Of a stretch of 64,000 bases of DNA, positions 35,012-43,642 are shown in pieces. Each line of letters starts with the position of its first letter. Within the stretch, counting starts at the first letter, position 1. The translations under genes and the position numbers were made by a program. The notes beneath the pieces were generated by a model that saw only the letters and a list, made by a program, of their open reading frames with translations, searched no databases and was not told the origin of the DNA. This DNA comes from Rhizobium mayense (GTDB lineage: Bacteria; Pseudomonadota; Alphaproteobacteria; Rhizobiales; Rhizobiaceae): NCBI RefSeq assembly GCF_030272705.1, contig NZ_JARFYM010000001.1, positions 434,001-498,000 on the forward strand, in the 5' to 3' direction.

Positions 35012-36121
35012 ATGGCTGAACGCCTGAAGGATCGTTTCGGCGCCGAGGTGCCGGCCCGCATCGCCGAAATGATCGGGGCGGTGCATCCGGCATTCGACCG
35101 GAAAGGTTTCATCGCGGCGACGCTCGACGGATACGAGCCGTTGGAGCTGATGGACCGCGGGCGAGCGATTGCGCGCAAGCTCAAGGCGTTTTTGCCCGTG
35201 GAATATCCCGAGGCGGTCGATATTCTCATTCGCTCGCTTGGGCCGGAAATGGATGGCAGCGACAATTTCGGCATGACGCCGTTTCTTTATCTGCCGCACA
35301 CGATCTTCGTTGCCGACAACGGGATCAATCACTTCGAGCCGTCCATGCGGGCGCAATATGAGCTGACGAAGCGTTTTACCGCCGAATTCTCCATCCGCAC
35401 CTTTCTCGACAAAAGGCAGGCGGAGACGTTGGAGCGGCTGCGCATCTGGGCCCGCGACGCCAATGTGCATGTCCGGCGGCTGGTGTCTGAAGGTACACGG
35501 CCACGTCTTCCATGGGCACAGCGGCTTCGCGCTTTCCAGGCCGATCCAGCGCCTGTGCTTGAGCTGCTGGAATTGCTGAAGGACGATCCGGAGCTTTATG
35601 TTCGTCGTTCCGTCGCCAATAATCTCAACGATATCGGCAAGGATCATCCCGGCCTTCTCATCGATACTGTACGCCGCTGGAGTGTGGATGCGCCCGAGGA
35701 GCGTCAGCGCCTGATCCGTCATGCGCTGCGCTCCGCCGTCAAGCGTGGCGAAGCCGATGCGATCGGGGCCATGGGGTATACCGCGGCAGAAGGCATTCGC
35801 GTCGGCAGCGCGGAGATAATGCCAGCGAAGGCGCAGATGGGCGATGTCGTTCGCATCGGCTTTTCCCTTGTCAATGATGGACAAGCTGCGCAGTCTCTGC
35901 TGGTCGATTTTGCCGTGCACTTCGTCAAGGCGAACGGCTCGGCAAAGCCAAAGGTGTTCAAGTTGACGTCGGTCTCATTGGCACCCGGTGAAACCGCCCA
36001 ATTCTCAAAGGTGTTGCGCCTGGACGATCTGACGACGCGGAAACATTATCCCGGTCTCCATCGGGTCGAAGCCATGGTGAATGGTGTCGCGATGCAAGTT
36101 GGGGAGTTCGTGCTGGACTAG
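35012..36121 (+). CDS. DNA alkylation repair protein (HEAT-repeat, AlkD-like)
   Basis: A 369-residue protein of the DNA alkylation repair family. Helical HEAT-like repeats run through about residues 20-250, with the conserved blocks SIRTFLDKRQAETLERLRIW, VRRLVSEGTRPRLPWAQRL and LYVRRSVANNLNDIGKDHP. The last roughly 100 residues are a beta-rich extension (VRIGFSLVNDGQAAQSLLVD) longer than in AlkD itself. ATG at 35012 follows GAGGGATAC. It may excise alkylated bases; specificity is unknown. Confidence 0.82.
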   Translation: MAERLKDRFGAEVPARIAEMIGAVHPAFDRKGFIAATLDGYEPLELMDRGRAIARKLKAFLPVEYPEAVDILIRSLGPEMDGSDNFGMTPFLYLPHTIFVADNGINHFEPSMRAQYELTKRFTAEFSIRTFLDKRQAETLERLRIWARDANVHVRRLVSEGTRPRLPWAQRLRAFQADPAPVLELLELLKDDPELYVRRSVANNLNDIGKDHPGLLIDTVRRWSVDAPEERQRLIRHALRSAVKRGEADAIGAMGYTAAEGIRVGSAEIMPAKAQMGDVVRIGFSLVNDGQAAQSLLVDFAVHFVKANGSAKPKVFKLTSVSLAPGETAQFSKVLRLDDLTTRKHYPGLHRVEAMVNGVAMQVGEFVLD

Positions 36122-36183
36122 CGGCTGAAAATGCTAGCCTGGTGTCGGACGCGCTACTGGAATTTGAACGCGCCTAGCCTGTC

Positions 36184-36997
36184 TCAGCTATCCCGCACGA
36201 CTGCCGCCATCTCTTTCAACGCCTCGGCGGTTGCCTGATCCGCAGGAAAAAGGGATTCGATCGCAAGCTCTGCCAGGGTGATATCGACGGGCGTGCCGAA
36301 GATAGTCGTGGTCGAAATGAACGAGAGGCGTGCGCCGTCGATGATGAGTTCCAAAGGCACGGCGATACCCGCAAAATCGCGGTTGGGTGAGCTTGGTTTA
36401 TGCGCTGTGGGTGCGGCGTAGGCCGAGATTTCCCTGTGCAAATCGGAGAGCACCGCATCCCCGGTGGCAGTGATCTGCTGGCGCAACCTTTCCAGCAAAT
36501 GCGCCCGCCACTCCGGAAGATTGAAGATATGCGGTGCAAGGCCGTTCGCATGCAGGCTGAGCCGCAGGACATTCACCGGCGGCTCAATCAGCGTGACATC
36601 CGCGACGCCGGAGAGCAGGGGCGCGACAGCGGCGTTTGCTGTGATCAGGGTCCAATGCCGGTCGATCGCCAATGCCGGAAAGGGTTCATGGCCCTTCAGA
36701 ACCACGTCGATGGCCCGGCGCGCGGGAGCCAGCGCCGGATCGTCCAGCGAGCGTTCCGGGAAGACCGGGGGCAAAACCGGCGGCCAGCAGCATCGGGTTG
36801 CGGTCCCTGAGCGGCACGCCCAGGCGCTCGGCGAGATGTATCAGCATGTCGCGGCTCGGAAGGGCGCGCCCGCTCTCGATGAAACTGAGATGTCGTTGCG
36901 ATATCTCGGCTTCAAGGGCGAATTCGAGTTGGCTCAAATGACGGCGCTGCCGCCATTCGCGCAGAAAATTGCCGAGAGAGCGGGCTGGCATCATCAT
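36184..36997 (-). pseudogene. XRE regulator with MmyB-like domain, split by a frameshift
   Basis: The HTH half reads from ATG 36997 (SQLEFALEAEISQRHLSFIE) as far as LLAAGFAP. The ligand-binding MmyB-like half continues only in another frame from about 36774 (VFPERSLDDPALAPARRAID to the stop at 36184). The junction coincides with a run of five G on the plus strand at 36767-36771; with four, one frame of about 270 codons would result. Either the gene is inactivated or the base call in the homopolymer is wrong. The start overlaps the preceding gene by ATGA. Confidence 0.82.
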
Positions 36998-37359
36998 AGG
37001 GACGCCGGCGCTTGGTCGAGAAAGCCGTGAACCGTTTTCAGCCGTTCGCCGTCGAGAATGGCGAAGTCCGTGCCCTTGATCAGAGGCTCTTCGCCTTCCG
37101 TCCCGAGGCTCCAGGAGAAACGGATGTTGTCGCCGTAGCGATCGGCCAGGCCGGCGAGCTTGAAGCGGAAGCCGGGGAGACGAGTATGCACGGCGGCGAC
37201 CAGCGCATCGATCTGCTCGTGGCCTTCACCACGCATCAGCGGATCGACGTAGCTGCAGGATTCCGTCCAGGCCTCGGTGATGAGGGCGCGGCGGCGTTCG
37301 GCTTCGGTCTCGTTCCAGACGGCGAGATAGCGTTCGGCAATGGTTGTCGCATCGGTCAT
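36994..37359 (-). CDS. SnoaL-like/NTF2-fold protein
   Basis: A 121-residue protein with the SnoaL-like alpha-beta barrel pattern (AERYLAVWNETEAERRRALI, SYVDPLMRGEGHEQI, LVAAVHTRLPGFRFK, TDFAILDGERLKTVHGFLD). It is probably a small enzyme or ligand-binding protein of unknown substrate. ATG at 37359 (MTDATTIAER) follows AAGGAG; upstream Met codons lack such a site. Its stop overlaps the start of the frameshifted regulator, so the two were co-transcribed. Confidence 0.78.
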   Translation of the reverse strand: MTDATTIAERYLAVWNETEAERRRALITEAWTESCSYVDPLMRGEGHEQIDALVAAVHTRLPGFRFKLAGLADRYGDNIRFSWSLGTEGEEPLIKGTDFAILDGERLKTVHGFLDQAPASL

Positions 37360-37461
37360 CGGGTCAACTCCTTTGGATCGCCTGAACCGTTCAGGCAAGG
37401 CGATCATGGGCGAGCCCCTCGGCACTATCAATTACGTCGCAGGTAATCAAAGCCCCCGCGA

Positions 37462-38247
37462 TCAGAGCGCCAGCCAGACGCGAACGGGATTGGTCGGGTC
37501 GGCCAGCAGCTTGATGGCGAAGGCGATGCAGACGATGACCAGCAGCGGCTTGATCAGCTTTGCGCCAATGCGCATGGCGAGCCGTGAGCCGGCCTGGGCG
37601 CCGAGGAACTGGCCGAGACCCATGGTGAGGCCGACTTTCCAGAGGATGACACCAGAGAAGATGAAGACGATCAGGCCGCCAAGGTTCGAGCCGAAATTCA
37701 ATAGCTTCGTATGAGCCGTCGCCTTCAGCATGCCAAAGCCGACCAGTGTGACGAAAGCGAGCATGAAGAACGAGCCGGTGCCGGGGCCGAAGGCGCCGTC
37801 ATAGAAGCCGATCAGCGGTACGAAGGTAAAGCCGAACAGCGCTGCGCTCATGCGGCCGTGTTTTTCCATATCGTTGAGATTGGGCTTGAAGGCGAAATAA
37901 AGGGCGATGGCGATCAGCAGGAATGGCAGGATGATGCGCAGGACATCGCCTGGCATGATCGTCGCCAGTGCTGCGCCCAGCATGCCGCCGATAACCGCCA
38001 TCAGGGCCATCGGCAATTGCGTGCGCAGCCGCACATGGCCCTGGCGGGCATAGGCGATGGTCGCGGATGCGGCGCCGCAGATCGACTGCACCTTGTTGGT
38101 GCCGAGCGTCTGCAATGGCGGGATGCCGGCAAGCAGCATGGCAGGCACGGTGATCAGTCCGCCGCCGCCGGCGATCGAATCGACAAAACCGGCGAAGAAG
38201 GCGGCGGCGAAGAGCAGAAGCAGCAGATGAAGGGTGATGTCTTGCAA
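37462..38247 (-). CDS. TSUP family permease (TauE/SafE)
   Basis: An approximately 261-residue inner-membrane protein with seven to eight hydrophobic spans. It has the TSUP signatures FFAGFVDSIAGGGGLITVPA and LGTNKVQSICGAASATIAY near the N-terminus, and the second copy GFYDGAFGPGTGSFFMLAFV with LNFGSNLGGL in the middle. Such permeases move sulfite, organosulfonates or other anions; the substrate here is unknown. The start is uncertain: TTG at 38247 fits the family's N-terminus, while ATG at 38313 or 38298 would add a short leader. Confidence 0.83.
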   Translation of the reverse strand: MQDITLHLLLLLFAAAFFAGFVDSIAGGGGLITVPAMLLAGIPPLQTLGTNKVQSICGAASATIAYARQGHVRLRTQLPMALMAVIGGMLGAALATIMPGDVLRIILPFLLIAIALYFAFKPNLNDMEKHGRMSAALFGFTFVPLIGFYDGAFGPGTGSFFMLAFVTLVGFGMLKATAHTKLLNFGSNLGGLIVFIFSGVILWKVGLTMGLGQFLGAQAGSRLAMRIGAKLIKPLLVIVCIAFAIKLLADPTNPVRVWLAL

Positions 38248-38400
38248 GGCGGGAACTCGGGCGTGAAATTGAGACGTCTTCTGGCACTGCGAGTGCATCA
38301 GGGCAATTGCCATAGTGACACACCCGGCGAAATTGACGGGCAGTGGGATGGTTCTGTAAGTGATTAGGTGAGTGCGTTTTTGCCGCAGCATTGTGCATGG

Positions 38401-38546
38401 CCCCTCACCCTAGCCCTCTCCCGTTGGAACAGGGAGAGGGGACGACGGAGCAAACCAACAGGTCCTTGTCACTCGATGGTGAGCAGGAGTCTCAGGCGCT
38501 GTAGTTCCCTCTCGCCGCATTGCGGGGAGAGGGCTAGGGTGAGGGG
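38401..38546. repeat. Intergenic palindromic repeat (146 bases)
   Basis: The outer arms at 38401-38422 and 38525-38546 form a perfect 22-base inverted repeat, starting CCCCTCACCCTAGCCC. Each end is itself a small hairpin (CTCTCCC/GGGAGAG on the left; CCCTCTC with GGGGAGAGGG on the right). It lies between the TSUP permease and cobE and would serve as a bidirectional stem-loop. It is related in style to the first element in cobN. Confidence 0.85.
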
Positions 38547-38607
38547 CTAGGCACAAGGGCGCAGCAACGGAGAACGTGCCAATCATAACCGCCGTCGCTG
38601 AGGCCCC

Positions 38608-39012
38608 ATGACGATTCCTGATCCTATGACCCGCCGCTACATCCTTGGCCTCGGCTGCGAGCGCGGTACGGACTGGACCGATATGCGCTTGCTTGCTGAA
38701 AGGGCCTTGCGGGAGAGCGGGATAGCGACCGACCAGATCCTTGCGATCGCCTCGATCGATACGCGTAGCAACGAGCCGGCGATCCTGGAGACGGCTGCTC
38801 ATCTTCGCCTGCCGCTGCGTTTTTTCGACGCCGCAACGCTGGAGCGCGAGACGCCGCGTTTGAAAAATCCGTCCGAACTCGTCTTTTCTCGCGTCGGCTG
38901 CCATGGCGTCGCTGAGGCCGCCGCGCTGGCTGCCGCCGGACCCATTGCAGAACTCGTGCTTCCGAAAATCAAATCCGGCTTTTCCACCGCAGCAATTGCG
39001 AAAATCGGTTGA
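38608..39012 (+). CDS. cobE: Cobalamin biosynthesis protein CobE
   Basis: A 134-residue protein of the CobE / CbiG C-terminal family: ILGLGCERGTDW, IASIDTRSNEPAIL, LRFFDAATLERE and the conserved HGVAEAAALAAAG. CobE is needed for aerobic corrin ring synthesis, probably as a binding or escort protein for precorrin intermediates. It stands apart from the other cob genes, behind a palindromic repeat. ATG at 38608 is used; ATG at 38626 is a possible alternative. Confidence 0.88.
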   Translation: MTIPDPMTRRYILGLGCERGTDWTDMRLLAERALRESGIATDQILAIASIDTRSNEPAILETAAHLRLPLRFFDAATLERETPRLKNPSELVFSRVGCHGVAEAAALAAAGPIAELVLPKIKSGFSTAAIAKIG

Positions 39013-39163
39013 ATTTTCGGTTCGCCGGCATCGATTTGTCGCAATCTGTGGCGAATTCACGCGAGATTGCATCCGATATTGCGGAACTGGCGGCCGTAGC
39101 TATGGTGGCGATTTCGCCAATCGCGGTTCTCGCATCTCCCGGCAGCCTCGCACACATGATCCC

Positions 39164-39187
39164 CCAAAAGTGTTGCGCGGCTTTTGG
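39164..39187. repeat. CCAAAAG/CTTTTGG palindrome, rhizobial intergenic motif
   Basis: CCAAAAG (39164-39170) and CTTTTGG (39181-39187) flank GTGTTGCGCG-like sequence and are followed by GGATAAGATCAAGC. From memory, near-identical motifs are scattered in intergenic regions of many Rhizobiaceae. It lies 41 bases before the nucleoside hydrolase gene and could be part of its promoter. Confidence 0.45.
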
Positions 39188-39227
39188 ATAAGATCAAGCT
39201 TAATCAAAAGGATAACAAGGAAAAATC

Positions 39228-40187
39228 ATGCACAAGATCATTTACGACACAGATCCTGGCGTCGACGATGCTATGGCACTTCTCTTTCTGCACCGTCATC
39301 CGAATATCGATCTGCTGGGCGTCACCACGGTATTCGGCAACGCTTCGGTTGATACGACGACTCGCAATGCGCTGTTCCTGAAGCGCGAGTGGAACATCCC
39401 GTGCCCGGTTGCCCGTGGCGCCAGCGTCACATTCGATCCGTCGCGGAAGGAGCGGCCTTGGCCGACCTATGTACACGGCCATAACGGCCTAGGGGACGTC
39501 GAGGTGCCGGCGACGATCGATCTGCCGACCGATCCGCGCCCGGCCTATCAGTTCATCATCGATACCGTCCGCGCCAATCCGGGTGAGGTGACCCTGGTCG
39601 CCGTCGGCCGCATGACCAATCTGGCGTTGGCGCTGAAGCACGACCCTGAGATCGCCAAGCTGGTGAAAGACGTCGTCATCATGGGCGGCAACTTCTATGT
39701 TCCGGGCAACGTGACGCCCGTGGCCGAAGCCAATATCCATGGCGATCCGGAAGCCGCCGATGCCGTCCTGACCGCATCCTGGAAAGTCGTGGTCGTTGGT
39801 CTCGACGTGACCGCGATCACGACGATGAGCCGCAGCTATCTTGCCGACATGGCGAAGGCCGGCGGCCCGTCCGTGCAGTTGCTGTCGGACCTTTCGCAGT
39901 CCTATATCGATTTCTACAGCCATGCGGTGGACGACGGCATGATGGTGCATGATAGCTGCGCCTGCGTCTATGTCGTGGCACCGGAGCTGTTCGATACGAT
40001 CGAGGGTTCCGTGCGCGTCGTCTGTGGCGGTATTGCCGACGGCCAGACGATCGTCAAGCAGAACGGACGACGCTTTCCGCCGAGCGAATGGGACAATTTG
40101 CCGAGCCAGATCGTCTGCACCGGTATTCGCTCGAAAGCGGTTATAGACCTGATCCGCGATGTGATTCTCGGCAAGGTGAACCACTAA
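39228..40187 (+). CDS. Nucleoside hydrolase (IU-nucleoside hydrolase family)
   Basis: A 319-residue enzyme with the Ca2+-binding signature IYDTDPGVDDAMALLFL at the N-terminus, VTLVAVGRMTNLALAL and IMGGNFYVPGNVTPVAEANI in the core, and the C-terminal VHDSCACVYVVAPELF. It hydrolyses ribonucleosides to base and ribose in purine or pyrimidine salvage; the preferred base cannot be read from the sequence. ATG at 39228 follows AAGGAAAAATC. A long hairpin follows the stop. Confidence 0.92.
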   Translation: MHKIIYDTDPGVDDAMALLFLHRHPNIDLLGVTTVFGNASVDTTTRNALFLKREWNIPCPVARGASVTFDPSRKERPWPTYVHGHNGLGDVEVPATIDLPTDPRPAYQFIIDTVRANPGEVTLVAVGRMTNLALALKHDPEIAKLVKDVVIMGGNFYVPGNVTPVAEANIHGDPEAADAVLTASWKVVVVGLDVTAITTMSRSYLADMAKAGGPSVQLLSDLSQSYIDFYSHAVDDGMMVHDSCACVYVVAPELFDTIEGSVRVVCGGIADGQTIVKQNGRRFPPSEWDNLPSQIVCTGIRSKAVIDLIRDVILGKVNH

Positions 40188-40193
40188 GGTTGG

Positions 40194-40226
40194 TTTGGAG
40201 AGGGCAGCTCGGCTGCCCTCTCCAAA
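40194..40226 (+). terminator. Hairpin terminator after nucleoside hydrolase
   Basis: TTTGGAGAGGGCAGC (40194-40208) and GCTGCCCTCTCCAAA (40212-40226) form a perfect 15-base-pair stem with a TCG loop, beginning 7 bases after the stop. No U-run follows beyond the stem, but its stability makes a terminator or mRNA 3' end likely. Confidence 0.75.
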
Positions 40227-40494
40227 ATGCCTCTTCCTCAAGGCAAATTGTTTTATAATATTATCAAATGTTTGTGTTGGCTTTCAGAGAATTAGATTCA
40301 GACATTTAAAGCAGTGAATCGTCTTCTTCCTTCCGGCGTCTTCGTCGCCTTGGGAAAAGGGAATAGCGCAGCGTCGCTGCTGCAGAGACCCGCTCTGTCC
40401 TATCATCCTGGGATAGAAATGGGGGGCGAGCCGAAGCCGCCTTATCCCATTCTCAAGATTGCAATTTTGCCCATCCGGGCATAGGACAGGTGGG

Positions 40495-41343
40495 ATGAAC
40501 GATACCGCATTTTCCAATCTGCCGGCGCTCGAGCCGGGCTCCGTCTGGCTCGTTGGCGCCGGGCCGGGCGATCCCGGGCTGCTGACCTTGCTTGCGGCCA
40601 AAGGACTGGCGGAGGCGGATATCATCGTGCACGACGCGCTCGTCAACGAGGACTGCCTGAAACTCGCCAATCCAGGTGCGATGCTGGAATATGCAGGCAA
40701 GCGCGGCGGCAAGCCGTCGGCCAGGCAGCGGGATATTTCGCTGCGTCTTGTCGAGCTGGCGCGTGCGGGCAAGCGGGTGTTGCGGCTGAAGGGCGGCGAT
40801 CCCTTTGTTTTTGGGCGCGGTGGCGAAGAGGCCTTGACGCTGGTCGAACACGGTATTCCATTCCGCATCGTGCCGGGCATCACCGCCGGTATCGGTGGTC
40901 TCGCCTATGCCGGCATTCCCGTCACTCATCGTGACGTCAATCATGCTGTTACTTTTTTGACAGGCCATGATTCCTCCGGCGTTGTGCCGGACGCGATCAA
41001 TTGGGAGGCGGTCGGCAAGGGCTCGCCGGTCATCGTCATGTATATGGCAATGAAGCATATAGCTCAGATCAGCGCCAACCTCATTGCCGCCGGCCGCTCG
41101 GCCGATGAACCGGTCGCTTTCGTCTGCAATGCCGCGACGCCTGCGCAGCAGGTGCTGGAGACGACGCTCGGGAGGGCTGAGGACGATGTTGCGGCGTCCG
41201 GCCTGGAGCCGCCGGCGATCGTCGTGGTCGGTGATGTTGTGCGGTTGCGGCCTTCCCTCGACTGGCTGGGTGCTCTGTCCGGCCGTCAGCTCCTGCCGGA
41301 GACGGAGGTGCGGGCGGCGGCGGCTCACAAGGTGTCGGCATGA
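40495..41343 (+). CDS. cobA: Uroporphyrinogen-III C-methyltransferase
   Basis: A 282-residue SAM-dependent enzyme making precorrin-2, the entry step to cobalamin. VWLVGAGPGDPGLLTLLAAK is the N-terminal SUMT signature; VLRLKGGDPFVFGRGGEEA, VPGITAGIGGLAYAGIPVTHR and VFLTGHDSSG-like blocks (TFLTGHDSSG) follow. The protein is the single-domain CobA type, with no CysG-like oxidase part. ATG at 40495 follows AGGTGGG. It heads a four-gene run in which each stop overlaps the next start. Confidence 0.95.
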   Translation: MNDTAFSNLPALEPGSVWLVGAGPGDPGLLTLLAAKGLAEADIIVHDALVNEDCLKLANPGAMLEYAGKRGGKPSARQRDISLRLVELARAGKRVLRLKGGDPFVFGRGGEEALTLVEHGIPFRIVPGITAGIGGLAYAGIPVTHRDVNHAVTFLTGHDSSGVVPDAINWEAVGKGSPVIVMYMAMKHIAQISANLIAAGRSADEPVAFVCNAATPAQQVLETTLGRAEDDVAASGLEPPAIVVVGDVVRLRPSLDWLGALSGRQLLPETEVRAAAAHKVSA

Positions 41344-42647
41344 GCGGCCTGCTGATCGCCGCGCCGGCCTCGGGCTCGGGCAAGACCACGGTTACGCTCG
41401 GCCTGTTGCGGGCGTTACGGAAAAAAGGAATCGCGGTGGCGCCGGGCAAGGCCGGCCCTGACTATATTGACCCCGCGTTCCTCGCCGCTGCCAGCGGTTC
41501 GCCCTGCCTCAATTTCGATCCCTGGGCCATGCGACCCGAATTGATTTCCGCCAATTCGGCGCTGCATCGCGCCGGCGGACGGATGCTGGTCATCGAAGCC
41601 ATGATGGGGCTGTTTGACGGAGCGGCTGATGGTTCCGGCACACCGGCCGATCTTGCCGCTTTCCTTGGGCTTTCCGTGGTGCTGGTGGTCGATGCTTCGC
41701 GCATGTCCCAGTCGGTTGCCGCTCTCGTCAGCGGCTTTGCTAATTTCCGCGCCGATGTGCGCATCGCCGGTGTCGTTCTCAACCGCGTCGGCAGCGACCG
41801 GCACGAAGCGATGTTGCGCCGGGCACTGGAGGCCGTGCGCATTCCCGTTGCCGCCGTCATTCGCGGCGACAAGGGGCTCACGCTGCCTGAACGGCATCTG
41901 GGGCTGGTGCAGGCTGGGGAACACAACGGGCTGGAAGAGTTCATCGAACACGCGGCGGAGACGCTGGCCACAGCGTGTGATTTCGGATTGCTGCTGCGTG
42001 CCGCACACCAGAATATCGTGCGGCCATCGGCCGCCAACATTGCCCGGCTGATGCCGTTCGGACAGCGCATCGCCGTGGCGCGCGATATCGCTTTTGCCTT
42101 CTGTTACGAGCACATGCTGCTCGGCTGGCGGCGGCGGGGGGCGGAGATTTCGTTTTTTTCGCCGCTTGCCAATGAGGCTCCGGCGGCGGACACGGACGCT
42201 ATCTACTTGCCCGGCGGCTATCCGGAACTGCATGCAGGCAAGCTTGCGACCGCGACTCATTTTCACGGGGCTATACAGGCTGCAGCCGAGCGCGGTGCGC
42301 GAATTTATGGCGAGTGTGGCGGCTATATGGTGCTTGGCGATGGATTGGTGGATGCCGCCGGTATACGCCATGAAATGCTCGGCCTGCTGCCGGTCGTCAC
42401 CAGCTATGAGAAGCGCCAGCGGCATCTCGGTTACCGGCGCGTGGCGCCGCTTGCCGGTTCTTTCTTCGACCGGCCGATGACCGCGCACGAATTTCATTAC
42501 TCCACCATCGTCTCCGAAGGCGAGGCGGATCGGCTGTTTGCGGTCAAGGACGCGCTCGGGGCCGATCTCGGCACGGCGGGCCTGCAGCGCGGCAATGTCG
42601 CCGGTTCCTATATGCACCTGATCGACCTTGCCGGTGACGATGCATGA
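41340..42647 (+). CDS. cobB: Hydrogenobyrinate a,c-diamide synthase
   Basis: A 435-residue amidase that uses glutamine and ATP to amidate the a and c side chains of hydrogenobyrinate. The ATP loop is LIAAPASGSGKTTVTLGLL; FKAGPDYIDP-like KAGPDYIDPAFL and IEAMMGLFDGAADGSG follow. The C-terminal glutaminase has the Cys in YGECGGYMVLG and the His in GSYMHLIDL. It overlaps cobA by ATGA and cobC by ATGA. Length is typical for CobB/CbiA. Confidence 0.95.
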   Translation: MSGLLIAAPASGSGKTTVTLGLLRALRKKGIAVAPGKAGPDYIDPAFLAAASGSPCLNFDPWAMRPELISANSALHRAGGRMLVIEAMMGLFDGAADGSGTPADLAAFLGLSVVLVVDASRMSQSVAALVSGFANFRADVRIAGVVLNRVGSDRHEAMLRRALEAVRIPVAAVIRGDKGLTLPERHLGLVQAGEHNGLEEFIEHAAETLATACDFGLLLRAAHQNIVRPSAANIARLMPFGQRIAVARDIAFAFCYEHMLLGWRRRGAEISFFSPLANEAPAADTDAIYLPGGYPELHAGKLATATHFHGAIQAAAERGARIYGECGGYMVLGDGLVDAAGIRHEMLGLLPVVTSYEKRQRHLGYRRVAPLAGSFFDRPMTAHEFHYSTIVSEGEADRLFAVKDALGADLGTAGLQRGNVAGSYMHLIDLAGDDA

Positions 42648-43642
42648 CCAACAGAATTGCGCATGGAGGCGGCATCACGGCAGCGGCTCGCCTTTATGGC
42701 GGGCGACCGGAGGACTGGCTCGATCTGTCGACGGGCATCAATCCCAATCCCATCGCTTTGCCAGAGATCCCAGTTTCCGCATGGCATCGGCTGCCGGACC
42801 AGCATCTCGTGGAACGAGCGAGGGAGGCCGCGCGGATCTATTATCGCACCGGCGATGTCCAGCCGTTGCCCGTCCCGGGTACGCAATCGGTGATCCAGCT
42901 TCTGCCGCGACTTCGATCGGCCGGCAATGCCGCCATCCTGTCGCCGACCTATGGGGAATATGCCCGCGCCTTTGCGCTCGCCGGGCTGCCGGCCCCTGGG
43001 ATTGCCGAGATCGATGATCTTACCCCCGAACACAAGCTGGTCATCGTCGTCAATCCCAACAATCCGGATGGCAGGACGCTGTCGGTGTCCCGCCTCCGGC
43101 AATTACATGATCGGCTGCAGGAACGCGGCGGCGTGCTCGTTGTCGACGAAGCGTTCGGGGACATGGAACCCGAAAGCAGCCTTGCGCCGCACGCTGCCTC
43201 CATGCCGAACCTCATCATATTTCGCTCCTTCGGAAAGTTTTTTGGCTTGGCCGGTCTGCGCCTCGGTTTCGTGATCGCGGAAGCCTCGATCTTGGGGCGT
43301 TTCGAAGACTGGCTAGGCCCTTGGGCCGTCTCCGGGCCTGCGCTTTCACTGGCCGCCTCCCTTATGGCCGGTGATACGACAACCGTTCGCAACCGCGTTC
43401 TCGATCGCAGATCTGCGCTGGATGCGGTACTTCGCCAAGCCAAACTCAAGACGATCGGAGGCACGGGGCTGTTCGCGCTGGTTGCCGATGACCATGCTAG
43501 CGACATATATTCGCATCTCTGCCGTCATCATGTTCTCGTCCGCAAGTTCGACTATGCGCCGAATTGGCTGCGTTTCGGCCTTGCTCCAGACGAGGACGCC
43601 GATCGCAGGCTTGCCGGGGCGCTCGAGGATTATTCGATATGA
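42644..43642 (+). CDS. cobC: Threonine-phosphate decarboxylase-like aminotransferase
   Basis: A 332-residue PLP-dependent class I/II aminotransferase-fold protein. DWLDLSTGINPNP, ILSPTYGEYARAF, VNPNNPDGRTLS and the PLP lysine region IIFRSFGKFFGLAGLRLGF are present. CobC makes the (R)-1-amino-2-propanol phosphate linker used to attach the lower ligand. It overlaps cobB and cobD by ATGA at either end, so it is translated with them. Confidence 0.92.
   Translation: MTNRIAHGGGITAAARLYGGRPEDWLDLSTGINPNPIALPEIPVSAWHRLPDQHLVERAREAARIYYRTGDVQPLPVPGTQSVIQLLPRLRSAGNAAILSPTYGEYARAFALAGLPAPGIAEIDDLTPEHKLVIVVNPNNPDGRTLSVSRLRQLHDRLQERGGVLVVDEAFGDMEPESSLAPHAASMPNLIIFRSFGKFFGLAGLRLGFVIAEASILGRFEDWLGPWAVSGPALSLAASLMAGDTTTVRNRVLDRRSALDAVLRQAKLKTIGGTGLFALVADDHASDIYSHLCRHHVLVRKFDYAPNWLRFGLAPDEDADRRLAGALEDYSI

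Noticed and set aside
40227..40494. Second cobalamin riboswitch upstream of cobA
   Set aside because: GGGAA-like and hairpin words occur, but the B12 box (AGCCAGGAGACCTGCC type) is absent.
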